Origin: Allobosea sp. 117
GTDB taxonomy: Bacteria > Pseudomonadota > Alphaproteobacteria > Rhizobiales > Xanthobacteraceae
NCBI RefSeq assembly: GCF_000702305.1
Contig: NZ_JNLC01000014.1
Coordinates: forward strand, 62,001 to 126,000
Length of the DNA: 64,000 bases
Direction of reading: 5' to 3'
Shown here in pieces: positions 33,943 through 44,076 of this stretch (its first letter is position 1; the number at the start of each line of letters is the position of its first letter). The notes under the pieces were generated by a model. The model saw nothing but the letters and a program-made list of their open reading frames with translations. It did not search any database and was not told the DNA's origin. The position numbers were made by a program, and so were the translations under genes.

Positions 33943-35388
33943 CTAGAAGCTTCCGACCGCCGAGCCCAGCGCGATCACCGCCACCAGCGCCAATATGGCG
34001 CCAACGATCGCCACCATTACGATGTCGAGATAGCTCTGCTTCGGGGTCGTGCCGCAGACGGCGAGCAGCGTCACCACGGCGCCGCTGTGCGGCAGGCTGT
34101 CGAGCGTGCCGGCGCTCATCACCGCGACGCGGTGCAGCAGCGCGGGATCGATGCCGAGCGCATAGGCGCGCTCCAGATAAGTCGAGCCCAGCGCGTCGAG
34201 CGCGATGGTCAAGCCGCCCGAGGCCGATCCGGTGAGCGCGGCGAGGATGTTGGTGGCAACGGCGAGCGACACCAGCGGGCCGCCCTCGATGGAGAGCACC
34301 CAGTCGCGCACCAGCGCGAAGGCCGGCAGGCCGGCCACCACCGCGCCGAAGCCGACGAGGCTCGCCACCGAGAAGATCGGCAGCACCGAGGCGTTGGCGC
34401 CGGAATCCATGCTGTCGCGCAATTTGGGAAGGCGTCCCCAGTTCAGCGCGACGGTCGCGACGATGGCGACGATGAGGGCCACCGCCACCGACCACACGCC
34501 GCTCACCGCCGCGAAGGGCACCGCGCCCCAGCGCTCCTCCTGCAGGAAGGAGAAATCGAGGGCGGGCAGGATGACGAAGGACATCAGCAGGTTGACGACG
34601 ATCACCAGCACCAGCGGCAGCGCCGCGAGGGCGATCGGCGGTCGGTCCGGGCTGAGATGGCCGCGCTCGATCTCGGCGGGGTCGAACTCGCGGGCGGTGG
34701 TGGCGCGTTCGCGCAGCAGCGTATCGTCGGATGCCGCGACCGCGCCCGTATCGCCGAAGCCTTCGCCGGCGCGCCGGGCGGCAGCCTCGGCGCGGCCGAG
34801 CCACCACAGGCCGAAGCCGAGCATGATCAGGGAGGCGATGATGCCGAGGCCGGGCGCGGCGAAGGGGGTGGTGCCGAAGAACGGCATGGGGATGGCGTTC
34901 TGGATCGCCGGCGTGCCGGGCAGCGCCATCATGGTGAAGGTGAAGGTGCCGAGCGCGATGGCCGGCGCCATCAGCCGGCGCGGAATATCGGCGGCGCGGA
35001 ACAGGGCTTCCGCCATCGGCGCCAGCACGAAGAGCGCGACGAACAGGCTGACGCCGCCATAGGTGACGATGGCGCCGGCCAGCACGACGGCGAGGATCGC
35101 CCGCCCGGCGCCGAGCTTCGCGGTCATGAAATCGGCGATGGAGCCGACCGCGCCGCTGTCCTCCATCAGCTTGCCGAACAGCGCGCCGAGCAGGAACAGC
35201 GGGAAGAACTGGCCGACGAAGACGGCCGCGCTGCCCATGAAGGTCTGGGTCCAGTTGGCGAGCAGCGGCTCGCCGGAGAGCAGCGCCGCCAGCAGCGCCG
35301 CGACCGGCGCCAGCAGCAGCACGCTCCAGCCGCGATACGCGAACCAGATGAGCAGGCCGAGGCCGACGAGGATGCCGATCAGCCCCAT
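33943..35388 (-). CDS. GntP family permease (gluconate/hydroxybutyrate type)
   Basis: 481 residues with about twelve to fourteen hydrophobic helices. Family sequences include TYGGVSLFVALFVLAPMAEALFR near 115-140, ALPGTPAIQNAIPMPFFGT near 160-180, and GSASGGLTIALDALG near 395 and HSGAVVTLLAVCGTTPKQSYLDI near 440. GntP members import gluconate, glycerate or 3-hydroxybutyrate with a proton. The gene directly follows a patatin gene (3 bp), a pairing that in relatives is found near 3-hydroxybutyrate metabolism; here no dehydrogenase is adjacent, so substrate is uncertain. Confidence 0.88.
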   Translation of the reverse strand: MGLIGILVGLGLLIWFAYRGWSVLLLAPVAALLAALLSGEPLLANWTQTFMGSAAVFVGQFFPLFLLGALFGKLMEDSGAVGSIADFMTAKLGAGRAILAVVLAGAIVTYGGVSLFVALFVLAPMAEALFRAADIPRRLMAPAIALGTFTFTMMALPGTPAIQNAIPMPFFGTTPFAAPGLGIIASLIMLGFGLWWLGRAEAAARRAGEGFGDTGAVAASDDTLLRERATTAREFDPAEIERGHLSPDRPPIALAALPLVLVIVVNLLMSFVILPALDFSFLQEERWGAVPFAAVSGVWSVAVALIVAIVATVALNWGRLPKLRDSMDSGANASVLPIFSVASLVGFGAVVAGLPAFALVRDWVLSIEGGPLVSLAVATNILAALTGSASGGLTIALDALGSTYLERAYALGIDPALLHRVAVMSAGTLDSLPHSGAVVTLLAVCGTTPKQSYLDIVMVAIVGAILALVAVIALGSAVGSF

Positions 35389-35391
35389 GGC

Positions 35392-36510
35392 TCAGACCCC
35401 TTCCAACAGGATGTCGAGATCGACGGAGGAGCGCTTGCCGAGATTGTCGCCGTCGGCCTCGAGGAAGGCGGCGGCGGCCTTGCGTCCCTCCTCCTTCAGC
35501 ATGGAGAGGAAGCTCCATTCCGCGTTGAGCTTCGAGGAATAGCCGAGTGTCGCCATCACGCTGTTGCGCACGAGATGGATGCGCATCTTCGCCCATTGCG
35601 CGCCCTCGGTGTGGCCGGGATCGGCCACCTGCCGCAGCAGGGCGATCATGCGCAGTTCCTTGAGCAGCGCCGAGTTGAATGACACCTCGTTGAGGCGGTT
35701 GAGGATCTCGGCGGCGGTGCGCGGCGTGCCGGGGCGCTCGATGGGGTTGATCGGCACCAGGATGGTGTCGTCGGAATCGAGATCGCGCACCAGCGGCGTC
35801 ATGGTCGGGTTGCCGGCATAGCCGCCATCCCAATAGCTCTCGCCGTCGATCTCCACCGCCTGGAACAGCGTCGGCAGGCAGGCGGAGGCAAGCAGCACGT
35901 CCGGGGTGATCTCGGCATTGCGGAACACCCGCCCGCGCCCGGTGCGGACATTGGTGGCGGTGATGAACACCTTGATCGGCGAGGTCTTCAGCCGCTCGAA
36001 ATCGATCGCCTTCTCCAGCACCGCGCGCAACGGGTTGGTGCCGGCGGGATTGAGGTCATAGGGCGAATAGAGCCGCGACATCAGGTCCATGGCGAGGAAC
36101 ATCGGCGAATGGTCGAGCGTCCAGCGCCCGAGCAGCACGTCGATCGGACCGCGCTGGAACGGGCTAAAGCGGGCGGCATCCGCGACATGGCGCCAATAGG
36201 CGTCGAGAGCGGCCCGTGCCCCCTCCGGCCCGCTGGCGGCATAGCCGTCGGCCATCACCGCCGCGTTCATGGCGCCGGCGGAGGTGCCGGAGACGCCGTC
36301 GATGCGCAGCCAGTCCTCCTCCAGCAGGCGATCGATGACGCCCCAGGTGAAGGCGCCATGCGCGCCGCCGCCCTGCAAGGCGAGATCGACCAGCAGCGGC
36401 GCGCGGCCCGAGGCACTGCCGTGCCGGGCCGGCTCCGGAGAGCTGGCGGCCGGGGCAGCGCTTTTGCGGGATGGCTTTCGCGAGGTGGCGGTCGGCTCGG
36501 GGGTGGGCAT
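35392..36510 (-). CDS. Patatin-like phospholipase (housekeeping type)
   Basis: 372 residues with a Pro/Ser/Ala-rich N-tail of about 36, then the patatin fold. Oxyanion loop GGGAHG at 47-52, GTSAG at 75-79 with Ser77, and DGG with Asp228. AGGAGG lies nine bases before the ATG. Distinct from the patatin at 7843 (DGGGVRG, GTSTG), so the two are only distant relatives. Followed by the GntP permease gene after 3 bp. It may act in lipid or storage-polymer turnover; no direct evidence. Confidence 0.87.
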   Translation of the reverse strand: MPTPEPTATSRKPSRKSAAPAASSPEPARHGSASGRAPLLVDLALQGGGAHGAFTWGVIDRLLEEDWLRIDGVSGTSAGAMNAAVMADGYAASGPEGARAALDAYWRHVADAARFSPFQRGPIDVLLGRWTLDHSPMFLAMDLMSRLYSPYDLNPAGTNPLRAVLEKAIDFERLKTSPIKVFITATNVRTGRGRVFRNAEITPDVLLASACLPTLFQAVEIDGESYWDGGYAGNPTMTPLVRDLDSDDTILVPINPIERPGTPRTAAEILNRLNEVSFNSALLKELRMIALLRQVADPGHTEGAQWAKMRIHLVRNSVMATLGYSSKLNAEWSFLSMLKEEGRKAAAAFLEADGDNLGKRSSVDLDILLEGV

Positions 36511-36729
36511 GGCGTCGCGCCTCCTGAACTCGGTCAGGACACCCTATTACCCGTCACGATGTTGCACCACAACATTCTTCGCTTTTCCGTCGGAACGGCG
36601 CGAAGTCAATTATTCTACTTATAAATCAATATATTGATAGATTTTTGCTGAATATCGGCGCGCCGCCGTCATACCGTCGTCGAGCTGAGCCACTCTAAAG
36701 ATTGCTGCATTGCACAGTAAGGTTCGACC
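36511..36729. other. AT-rich upstream region of the patatin-GntP operon
   Basis: 219 bp. The part from about 36590 to 36660 is very AT-rich for this genome and holds a perfect 14-bp palindrome (listed separately). Contains no plausible gene. Confidence 0.5.
36625..36638. promoter_or_regulatory. Perfect palindrome ATCAATATATTGAT, candidate operator
   Basis: A fully self-complementary 14-mer in the AT-rich spacer about 115 bp upstream of the patatin start. It is followed directly by AGATT, so that TTGATAGATT occurs at 36634-36643; the same 10-mer, again behind a CAAT/ATTG dyad, occurs at 46433-46442 before the Rrf2 gene. Dyad order (ATCAA-TTGAT) is the reverse of FNR boxes (TTGAT-ATCAA), so this is not an FNR/FixK site. 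Regulator unknown. Confidence 0.35.
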
Positions 36730-37341
36730 TCAATCCGCCGGCGACCAGTGCGTCACGATGCGGTCGAGATCGGGTCGCGGGCGCTCTTGCGGAGCTTCCT
36801 TCGGCGTGCCGATGTGAAGGATGCCCGCCACGCGCTCGCCCTCGTCGAGGCCGTAGACCGCCGCGGCGGGCGCGCTGCCGGCAAATCCCGTCACCCATGT
36901 CCCCGCATAGCCGAGAGCATGCACGGCGTTGAGTAGGTTCATGCAGACCGCCCCGGCTGACAGCTCCTGCTCGAAGACCGGGATCGCCGTCGCGGTGTTC
37001 GGCCGGCTGATCACCACGATCACGAGCGGCGCGTGGGTGAATAGCCGGGCCATGATGCCGGCGAATTTCGCGCGCTTGGACGGGTCCATGGCCGGGTTCG
37101 CCGCGACATAGGCCTGCGCCATCCGCTCGCTCGCCTCTCGCCGCGCTTCGCCTTCGATGAGAAGCAGCCGCCAGGGCTCCAGGATCGCATGGTCCGGCAC
37201 GCGGGTGGCTATGGTCAGCAGGCGGCGGAGTTCCTCCGGCGAGGGTCCGGGTTCGCCGAGCGCCATCATGCCGACCGACCGGCGGTGCTCCAGAAGCCGC
37301 AGCATCGCCTCACGTTCAGCGGACGGGACGGTTTGCGACAT
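36730..37341 (-). CDS. Nitroreductase family protein (YdjA-like)
   Basis: 203 residues starting at ATG 37341, with GAGAGGA upstream. It has the FMN-binding features RRSVGMMALGEPGPSPEEL (arginine and serine that hold the phosphate) near 21-39 and LEPWRLLLIEGEAR near 74, plus GYAGTWVTGF near 157 and the C-terminal HIGTPKEAPQERPRPDLD. The short form resembles YdjA/TdsD-type flavoenzymes that reduce nitro or quinone compounds with NAD(P)H. Cytoplasmic. Divergent from the acetyltransferase gene at 37532, sharing a 190-bp spacer. Confidence 0.85.
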   Translation of the reverse strand: MSQTVPSAEREAMLRLLEHRRSVGMMALGEPGPSPEELRRLLTIATRVPDHAILEPWRLLLIEGEARREASERMAQAYVAANPAMDPSKRAKFAGIMARLFTHAPLVIVVISRPNTATAIPVFEQELSAGAVCMNLLNAVHALGYAGTWVTGFAGSAPAAAVYGLDEGERVAGILHIGTPKEAPQERPRPDLDRIVTHWSPAD

Positions 37342-37531
37342 CAAGGCTATCCTCTCGCTCGGGAGACGCGCCTTAACCCGTGCCAGCGGGTTGGGCAACC
37401 CGCTCGGGCGTCGCCGCCCTTCGCGGAAAGTTTCCGGCGACGGGGCGACAGGAAGCCTGATTTGGTCGACAATATAATTCCATGATCGGCACGAATGCCG
37501 GTCCCCGAAACGAGCCCACAATGGAGGAAAC

Positions 37532-37852
37532 ATGAGCACGGACACGGCGATCGAGGTTCGCGACAATCCGGAGCAAAGCCGCTTCGAGATCACGGTGGAC
37601 GGCCACACCGCCTTCGCGCAATACATCCTCGCCGACGGGCTCATCATCTTCACCCACACCGAGGTGCCGCCCGAACTCGGCGGTCGCGGCATCGCGACGC
37701 GTCTTGTCGAGGCCGGCCTGCAGAGCGCCCGCCAGCGCGGGCTTTCCGTGGTGCCGCGCTGCTCGGTGTTCGGCCGCTACATGCTCAAGCGTCCCGAGAC
37801 GCACGACCTGCTCGGCGACTCGATCAAGGACACCCTCGGCATCCCGCACTGA
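37532..37852 (+). CDS. Small GNAT N-acetyltransferase (YjdJ-like)
   Basis: 106 residues, the length of the mini-GNAT group. VPPELGGRGIATRLVEAGLQSARQRG (about 46-71) contains the acetyl-CoA pyrophosphate loop (GGRGIA), and VVPRCSVFGRYMLKRPE is the C-terminal strand-helix of the group. The acceptor substrate is unknown; relatives acetylate short chains or metabolites. ATG is preceded by GGAGG at about ten bases. No partner genes. Confidence 0.85.
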   Translation: MSTDTAIEVRDNPEQSRFEITVDGHTAFAQYILADGLIIFTHTEVPPELGGRGIATRLVEAGLQSARQRGLSVVPRCSVFGRYMLKRPETHDLLGDSIKDTLGIPH

Positions 37853-37981
37853 TCGGAAAAACAGCAGCCGAACGACCCCGCCCACACCCTTCGTTAACGC
37901 TGTTCTCGCTATCCCTGAGAGCAGTCAGAAGACGGGCGCCCGGCGCCCCGAAGGTCACCACGGCAGGGGTCCTCACGGCAC

Positions 37982-40366
37982 ATGCGTTTCCCGGCGCGTC
38001 CTTCCCAGAATCCAGACAACGTCACGCCTGAAGGCGGAACGCCGGAGAGCGGCGTCCGTCCGGCGCGGCCGGTTTCGCGCGCGAATCCGATGCCCGCCCG
38101 CCCGCCCAAGCCGGCGGCCGCGGCGCCTGCCGAAAAGGGGCCGGTGCCGAGCTGGCTCCAGCCCTTCACCATGCCGTCCAACACCAATACCCGCTTCACC
38201 CGCACGCCGGACTATCTGCTGCGGGCGAAGCCGGAGCCTTATGCGACGCCGAGCTGGGAACCGGTGATCGAGCCGGCCGCCGCGACGCCTCCCGCCATCG
38301 TCCCCAACCGGCCTCCGCTGCTGGCCTCGACCGCCATCGCCGCGCGGCTGGCGGCGGCGCAGGCCGCGAGCGATGCGGCGCCGTCCGCGCCGGATCCGGT
38401 CGCTGCCGTGGCGCCGGCCGAGATCGCCGATGAAGCCGAGATGCCGCCCGAGGCGCACGAACCGGCGTCCGATGGCCAGCCGGCCAGCGTCCGGCGAATC
38501 GCCAGCCTCATCCGTCTCGACTGGGACGCGCCGCCGGCGGAGTCCGCGAGCGATCTCGTCGCCGAGACGCCGGAAACGCCCGCCGCCCCGCCGCCGGCGA
38601 CCGAGCTTTCGGCAGGCGGCCTGCACGCCTCCTTCGCCTGGCCGATCTTCGCCGCGCCCATCGTGCCGGCCTACAGCGTGCCGGAAGCCCCGATCCAGCC
38701 TCCCGTCGCCATCGTTCCGGCGCCCCAGCCGGCGCCGGAGGCACGCCGCCCGGCGCCAGCGCCGATTGTCGCTCCGGCTGCGCCCGTCGCCGCGCCGCGG
38801 CCTGCCCCCGCGATGCGGGTCGAGCCGCCGCCGGCGCGCGCCAATGCGGAATATGAATTCCCGCCGATCGAACTGCTGGCCGAGCCGCCGCAGGTCGAGC
38901 CGGATTTCGAGCTCTCCGAGGAATATCTCGACCGCAATTCGGTAAAGCTACAGCAGGTGCTGCACGATTTCGGCGTGCGCGGCGAGATCATCGACGCCAA
39001 TCCCGGCCCGGTGGTCACGCTCTACGAGTTGGAGCCGGCGCCCGGCATCAAGTCGAGCCGCGTCATCGGGCTCGCCGCCGACATCGCCCGCTCGATGAGC
39101 GCGGTCTCCGCCCGCGTCGCGGTGGTGGAGGGGCGCAACGTCATCGGCATCGAGCTGCCGAACCAGCGCCGCGAGACGGTGTGGCTGCGCGAGATGCTCT
39201 CCAGCCACGATTTCGAGGCCGCGAAGATGCGGCTCGCCATCGCGCTCGGCAAGACCATCGGCGGCGAGCCGGTGATCGTCGACCTCGCCCGCATGCCGCA
39301 TCTCCTGGTCGCCGGCACCACGGGCTCGGGCAAGTCGGTCGCCATCAACACGATGATCCTGTCGCTACTCTACCGCCACCGGCCGGAACAGTGCCGCCTG
39401 ATCATGATCGACCCGAAGATGCTGGAGCTCTCGGTCTATGAGGGCATCCCGCATTTGCTGACGCCGGTCGTCACCGACCCCAAGAAGGCGATCATCGCGC
39501 TGAAATGGGCGGTCCGGGAGATGGAGGAGCGCTACAAGAAGATGTCGCGCCTCGGCGTGCGCAATATCGACGGCTACAACGCCCGCGTCACCGAGGCGCG
39601 CGAGCGGGGCGAGATCATCACCCGCACGGTGCAGACCGGCTTCGACCGCGAGACCGGCCAGATGACGGAAGAGGAGGAGATCATGGATCTGTCCTCCCTC
39701 CCCTATATCGTCGTCGTGGTCGACGAGATGGCCGACCTGATGATGGTCGCCGGCAAAGACATCGAGGGGGCGATCCAGCGCCTCGCCCAGATGGCCCGCG
39801 CCGCCGGCATCCACCTCATCATGGCGACCCAGCGTCCCTCGGTCGACGTCATCACCGGCACCATCAAGGCCAATTTCCCGACCCGCATCTCCTTCCAGGT
39901 CACCTCGAAGATCGACTCGCGGACCATTCTCGGCGAGATGGGCGCCGAGCAACTGCTCGGCCAGGGCGACATGCTCTACATGGCCGGCGGCGGGCGCATC
40001 TCGCGCACCCACGGCCCCTTCGTCTCCGATCAGGAGGTGGAGAAAGTGGTCGCCCACCTCAAGCGGCAGGGCAAGCCGGACTATGTCGACGCGGTCACCG
40101 CCGACGACGAGGAGGAGAGCCTTGTCGCCGAGGAGGACGAGGCGGTGTTCGACAAGGGCAGCTTCGGCGAGGAAGGCGGCGGCGATCTCTACGACCAGGC
40201 GGTCGCCATCGTGCAGCGCGACCGCAAGGCCTCGACCAGCTACATCCAGCGCCGCCTGCAGATCGGCTACAACCGCGCCGCGTCGATCATGGAGCGGATG
40301 GAGAACGAAGGCCTTGTCGGCGCCGCCAACCATGCCGGCAAGCGGGAAATCCTCGACGGGCGCTGA
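37982..40366 (+). CDS. ftsK: FtsK/SpoIIIE-type DNA translocase without N-terminal TM helices
   Basis: 794 residues. The first about 300 are Pro/Ala/Glu-rich and low-complexity with no transmembrane segment, in contrast to the four-helix N-domain of classical FtsK. The translocase motor follows with Walker A GTTGSGKS at 445-452 and Walker [12 protein letters not shown], plus [10 protein letters not shown] and [22 protein letters not shown]. The gamma domain is at the end (about 725-790), with [29 protein letters not shown] for KOPS recognition. It moves double-stranded DNA during chromosome segregation. Alphaproteobacteria often have two FtsK homologues, and this one resembles the shorter soluble form. 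Confidence 0.9.
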   Translation: MRFPARPSQNPDNVTPEGGTPESGVRPARPVSRANPMPARPPKPAAAAPAEKGPVPSWLQPFTMPSNTNTRFTRTPDYLLRAKPEPYATPSWEPVIEPAAATPPAIVPNRPPLLASTAIAARLAAAQAASDAAPSAPDPVAAVAPAEIADEAEMPPEAHEPASDGQPASVRRIASLIRLDWDAPPAESASDLVAETPETPAAPPPATELSAGGLHASFAWPIFAAPIVPAYSVPEAPIQPPVAIVPAPQPAPEARRPAPAPIVAPAAPVAAPRPAPAMRVEPPPARANAEYEFPPIELLAEPPQVEPDFELSEEYLDRNSVKLQQVLHDFGVRGEIIDANPGPVVTLYELEPAPGIKSSRVIGLAADIARSMSAVSARVAVVEGRNVIGIELPNQRRETVWLREMLSSHDFEAAKMRLAIALGKTIGGEPVIVDLARMPHLLVAGTTGSGKSVAINTMILSLLYRHRPEQCRLIMIDPKMLELSVYEGIPHLLTPVVTDPKKAIIALKWAVREMEERYKKMSRLGVRNIDGYNARVTEARERGEIITRTVQTGFDRETGQMTEEEEIMDLSSLPYIVVVVDEMADLMMVAGKDIEGAIQRLAQMARAAGIHLIMATQRPSVDVITGTIKANFPTRISFQVTSKIDSRTILGEMGAEQLLGQGDMLYMAGGGRISRTHGPFVSDQEVEKVVAHLKRQGKPDYVDAVTADDEEESLVAEEDEAVFDKGSFGEEGGGDLYDQAVAIVQRDRKASTSYIQRRLQIGYNRAASIMERMENEGLVGAANHAGKREILDGR

Positions 40367-40401
40367 GCCGGCAGCATCTCCGCCCGGTGCCGCCGTTCAA
40401 C

Positions 40402-40749
40402 CTAGTGCATCATCCACATCGCGAGGGTGAGCATTACGTCACCGGCGGCTAGCGCGAGGATGGCGTACCAGCGCGTGCGCACCCGCGCCGCTCTGTCACC
40501 CGAAGCCAGCCCCGGCGGATCGGCCTCGCCGGAATAGCCGCGGGCGCGCTCATCCGTCACCGCCGGGCCACGTAGCGAGTCTCCGCCGAGTTCGGTCGCA
40601 CGCGCGATCGCGACCTCCTCGGCCGATGCCGGCGTCCCGGCAGCCTCCTCGTCGGTGCCGAGCGGCGCGGCGGCGGGATCGGGAAACGGCACCTTGCTTC
40701 CCGCCTTGCCGCTGTCGATCTCGTGCCGGAGGCGGTCAGCCGTCCCCAT
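40402..40749 (-). CDS. Hypothetical protein with single C-terminal TM helix
   Basis: 115 residues: acidic, Ala/Gly-rich and mostly disordered for about 90, then one helix (WYAILALAAGDVMLTLAMWMM) at the very end, which would tail-anchor it in the membrane. Overlaps the 3' end of the mgtC-like pseudogene by 14 bases. No family recognised. Could be a remnant of the same operon as the MgtC protein. Confidence 0.55.
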   Translation of the reverse strand: MGTADRLRHEIDSGKAGSKVPFPDPAAAPLGTDEEAAGTPASAEEVAIARATELGGDSLRGPAVTDERARGYSGEADPPGLASGDRAARVRTRWYAILALAAGDVMLTLAMWMMH

Positions 40750-41243
40750 GCGTCTCTCCTTTCACCCGCTCGCGGCGCTCCTGTTCCCGCGCGGCGGCGC
40801 GGTGCTCCAGCATGTGCTCGAAAGGATGCACGAGCACGAGCAGGATCAGCGTCATGGCCGTTCCGCCGACGATGAGCGGCCAGCTCGCCAGCGCGCAGGC
40901 GATGCCGAGCGAGGCGGTCACCCACACCGTGGCGGCGGTCGTCAGGCCGTGCACCTCCTGCGCCTTGCGCGAGGTCGGTGACCTGGACCGCCGTCAGCGA
41001 CACCAGCGCCGCGCCCATGCACACCAGACCGAGCGTGCGGATGCCGGTTGGCTTGCCCTTCAGGTCGCGATTGAGGCCGATGATCATGCCCACCACGGCC
41101 GCCGCAAACAGCCGCAGTAGCGCCTCCACGTCCTGATCGCTGAGGACCACCGGTCGAACCTTCTCCCGGACGGCCGCTGAAGCCGTCTTTCCGTCAACGG
41201 GCCCGACGAGCAGCGGTTCCCTAACGGAGTAAGAAGACGCCAT
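40736..41243 (-). pseudogene. mgtC: mgtC-like gene, inactivated by internal deletion and frameshift
   Basis: Upstream part (41243 down to about 40971) reads as the MgtC N-terminal region: AAAVVGMIIGLNRDLKGKPTGIRTLGLVCMG, up to TAVQVTDL. Downstream part, in another frame (about 40970 to 40736), resumes as KAQEVHGLTTAATVWVTASLG, the conserved second half. Roughly 30 residues that should lie between (the IGFLGAGVILR region) are absent, and the join shifts frame, so no intact MgtC can be made. This cannot be explained by a single-base sequencing error, because coding sequence is missing. Confidence 0.75.
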
Positions 41244-41373
41244 GCACCCCATACGGAGCGTTCCTGCGCCCACCCCCCCTTTCCGCGAGGCGCTCGGACG
41301 ACTAGGTGTGTGCCATGCGGCGCCCTTCCCGGGTCACGCCGGTCTTTCCGCTCTTTCCGCGCGAGGATTTCAT

Positions 41374-42813
41374 ATGCAGACGGTATCCTTTCCCGACGTT
41401 TCGCTTTTCATCGACGGCAAGTGGCGGAAAGGAACCGGCGAGCAGCCGATCCTGAACCCGGCGACCGAGGAAGCGATCGGTACCGTGGCGCATGCGAGCC
41501 GCGCCGACCTCGACGAGGCGCTCGCCGCAGCCGAGCGGGGCTTCGCGACCTGGAAGCGCGTGCCGGTGCACGAGCGCTACAAGCTGATGCGCAAGGCCGC
41601 CGAGCTCCTGCGCGAGCGCCATGAGCGCATTTCGCAGATCATGACCATGGAGCAGGGCAAGCCGCTCCCCGAGGCCAGGGTCGAGACGCTCGCCGCCGCC
41701 GACATCATCGACTGGTTCGCCGAGGAAGGCCGCCGGCAATATGGCCGGGTGATCGCCCCGCGCGCCGAGGGCGTCCGCCAGGAAGTGGTGCGCGAGCCGG
41801 TCGGCATCGTCGCCGCCTTCACGCCGTGGAACTTCCCGATCAACCAGGCGGTCCGCAAGGTTTCCGCCGCGCTCGCCGCCGGCTGTGCGGTGATCCTGAA
41901 GGGCCCCGAGGAGACCCCGGCGAGCTGCGCCGAGCTGATCAAGGTCTATGAGGATGCCGGCCTTCCCGCGGGCGTCGTCAACCTCGTCTTCGGCGTGCCG
42001 GCCGATATCTCGCAGTACCTGATCCCGCACCCGCTGGTGCGCAAGATCTCCTTCACCGGCTCGACCGTGGTCGGCAAGCAGCTCGCCGCGCTCGCCGGCG
42101 CGCATATGAAGCGCGTCACCATGGAGCTCGGCGGCCACGCGCCGGCGGTGGTGTTCGAGGACGCCGACATCGACCACGCGGTGAAGCTGCTCTCCGGCGC
42201 CAAGTTCCGCAATGCCGGCCAGGTCTGCGTCTCGCCGACCCGCTTCCTGGTGCACGAGAACGTCTACGACAGGTTCGTCGACGGCTTCACCGAGGCGGTG
42301 AAGCAGGTAAAGGTCGGCAATGGCCTCGATCCCGAGACCCGCATGGGGCCGATGGCCAATCCGCGCCGCATCGACGCGATGGAGGCGCTCACCGCCGACG
42401 CGATCCAGCACGGCGCGAAGCTCAAGACCGGCGGCGAGCGCATCGGCAACAAGGGCTATTTCTTCCAGCCCACCGTGCTGGCCGACGTGCCGCTCTCGGC
42501 GCGCATCATGAATGAGGAGCCGTTCGGCCCCGTCGTGCCGATCTCGCCCTTCCGCGACCGCGAGGCGCTGTTCGACGAGGCGAACCGGCTACCCTACGGC
42601 CTCGCCGCCTATGCCTATACCCGCTCCTCGGCCACCGCCGACGAGTTCGGCCGGCGGGTGGAGAGCGGCATGGTCTCGATCAACCATCACGGCCTCGCCT
42701 TCCCCGAGACGCCGTTCGGCGGCATCAAGGATTCCGGCTTCGGCTCGGAAGGCGGCATCGAGGCGATGGACGCTTATGTGAACACCAAGTTCGTCACGCG
42801 CCTCAACGTCTGA
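41374..42813 (+). CDS. NAD(P)-dependent aldehyde dehydrogenase (succinate-semialdehyde type)
   Basis: 479 residues. ATG 41374 has GAGGA seven bases upstream; the open frame before it is non-coding. All catalytic parts are present: Asn153 in [10 protein letters not shown], Lys176 in ILKGPEETP, Glu251 in TMELGGHAP and the nucleophile Cys285 in [11 protein letters not shown]. Length and motif style match succinate-semialdehyde and alpha-ketoglutarate-semialdehyde dehydrogenases (GabD-like). It oxidises an aldehyde to an acid in the cytoplasm. The following gene starts nine bases later. Confidence 0.9.
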   Translation: MQTVSFPDVSLFIDGKWRKGTGEQPILNPATEEAIGTVAHASRADLDEALAAAERGFATWKRVPVHERYKLMRKAAELLRERHERISQIMTMEQGKPLPEARVETLAAADIIDWFAEEGRRQYGRVIAPRAEGVRQEVVREPVGIVAAFTPWNFPINQAVRKVSAALAAGCAVILKGPEETPASCAELIKVYEDAGLPAGVVNLVFGVPADISQYLIPHPLVRKISFTGSTVVGKQLAALAGAHMKRVTMELGGHAPAVVFEDADIDHAVKLLSGAKFRNAGQVCVSPTRFLVHENVYDRFVDGFTEAVKQVKVGNGLDPETRMGPMANPRRIDAMEALTADAIQHGAKLKTGGERIGNKGYFFQPTVLADVPLSARIMNEEPFGPVVPISPFRDREALFDEANRLPYGLAAYAYTRSSATADEFGRRVESGMVSINHHGLAFPETPFGGIKDSGFGSEGGIEAMDAYVNTKFVTRLNV

Positions 42814-42822
42814 CGAACGGCC

Positions 42823-44076
42823 ATGGAGGCGCAGGCCGGAACGCTTCGGCGCGCGGTGCGCGAGCGGCTGTCTCTTAAGGAGGCGCGCCGCATCGCGCTC
42901 GCCGCGCAGGGTTTCGGCGGCGCCCGCTCCGCCGATCCCGCCGGCTTCCCGGCAATGCGGCGGATGATCGAACGGCTCGGTCTCCTGCAGATCGATTCCG
43001 TCAACGTGCTGGCCCGCTCGCACTACCTGCCGCTGTTCTCGCGGCTCGGCGCCTATCCGGCGGCGCGGCTGGATGCCGCCGGTACCGGTCGCCGGCGGTT
43101 CCTGTTCGAATATTGGGGGCACGAGGCCTCGTTCCTGCCGGTTGCGCTGCAGCCGCTGCTGCGCTGGCGGATGGAGCGGGCGCGGCGGGGCAGCGGCCTC
43201 TATAGCGGCCTGCAACGCTTCGCGCGGGAACGGTCCGACTATGTGCAGGGCGTGCTCGACGAGATCGCCGCGCGCGGCCCGCTCAGCGCGGGCGAGCTCT
43301 CGGAGGGCGGGCGCGGCGAAGGCGGCTGGTGGGGCTGGAGCGAGGGCAAGCGCGCCGTCGAATATCTGTTCTGGACCGGCCAGCTCACCACCGCCGCGCG
43401 GCGCGGCTTCGAGCGGGTCTACGACCTGCCGGAACGCGTATTGCCGGGCGCAGTCATCGACGCGCCCACGCCGCCCGAGGCGGACGCCCAGCGCGAATTG
43501 ATGCGCATCGCGGCGCGGGCGCTCGGCGTCGCGACCGAGCCGGACCTGCGGGACTATTTCCGCCTCGACGTCGCCGATTCAAAGGTCCGCGTCGCTGAGC
43601 TGGTCGAGGAAGGCACGCTCATTCCGGTCGCCGTGAAGGGCTGGGACCGTCCGGCCTTCCTTCACAGCGAGGCGCGCATTCCCCGCCGCGTCGAGGCGCA
43701 GGCGCTGCTCTCGCCCTTCGATTCGCTCATTTTCGAGCGCCGGCGCACCGAGGAGCTGTTCGACTTCCACTACCGCCTCGCCTTCTACACGCCGGCCGAG
43801 AAGCGCTCGCACGGCTATTACGTCATGCCCTTCCTGATGGGCGAGCGGCTGGTGGCGCGGGTCGACCTCAAGGCGGAACGGGCGATCGGCACGCTGGCCG
43901 TGCCCGGCGCGCATCTGGAAGCGGGTGCCGAGGAAGGCACGGTCGCCGAGGCGCTGGCCGGCGAACTGAGGCTGCTCGCCTCCTGGCTCGGCCTCGGCGA
44001 GGTGCGGGTCGACGGACGCGGCGAGCTGGCGCCGGCGCTGCGACGGGCGCTCGGGGGCGCCGATCACATTCCGTGA
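42823..44076 (+). CDS. Crosslink-repair DNA glycosylase YcaQ-like (HTH_42)
   Basis: 417 residues starting with ATG 42823. The catalytic QID triad of this glycosylase family is seen at Gln56-Ile57-Asp58 (LGLLQIDSVNV). Other conserved stretches are YWGHEASFLP, GWWGWSEGKRAVEYLFWTGQL (about residue 167) and LLSPFDSLIFERRRTEELFDF. The enzyme removes alkylated or crosslinked bases from DNA. It stands nine bases after the aldehyde dehydrogenase gene but is functionally unrelated. Confidence 0.9.
   Translation: MEAQAGTLRRAVRERLSLKEARRIALAAQGFGGARSADPAGFPAMRRMIERLGLLQIDSVNVLARSHYLPLFSRLGAYPAARLDAAGTGRRRFLFEYWGHEASFLPVALQPLLRWRMERARRGSGLYSGLQRFARERSDYVQGVLDEIAARGPLSAGELSEGGRGEGGWWGWSEGKRAVEYLFWTGQLTTAARRGFERVYDLPERVLPGAVIDAPTPPEADAQRELMRIAARALGVATEPDLRDYFRLDVADSKVRVAELVEEGTLIPVAVKGWDRPAFLHSEARIPRRVEAQALLSPFDSLIFERRRTEELFDFHYRLAFYTPAEKRSHGYYVMPFLMGERLVARVDLKAERAIGTLAVPGAHLEAGAEEGTVAEALAGELRLLASWLGLGEVRVDGRGELAPALRRALGGADHIP

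Noticed and set aside
35392..36510. Second patatin as part of the defence locus
   Set aside because: It lies 17 kb away, pairs with a GntP permease and has a different oxyanion motif (GGGAHG), so it is more likely metabolic.
36625..36638. FNR/FixK box
   Set aside because: Half-sites are in reverse order (ATCAA first, TTGAT second) compared with the FNR box.
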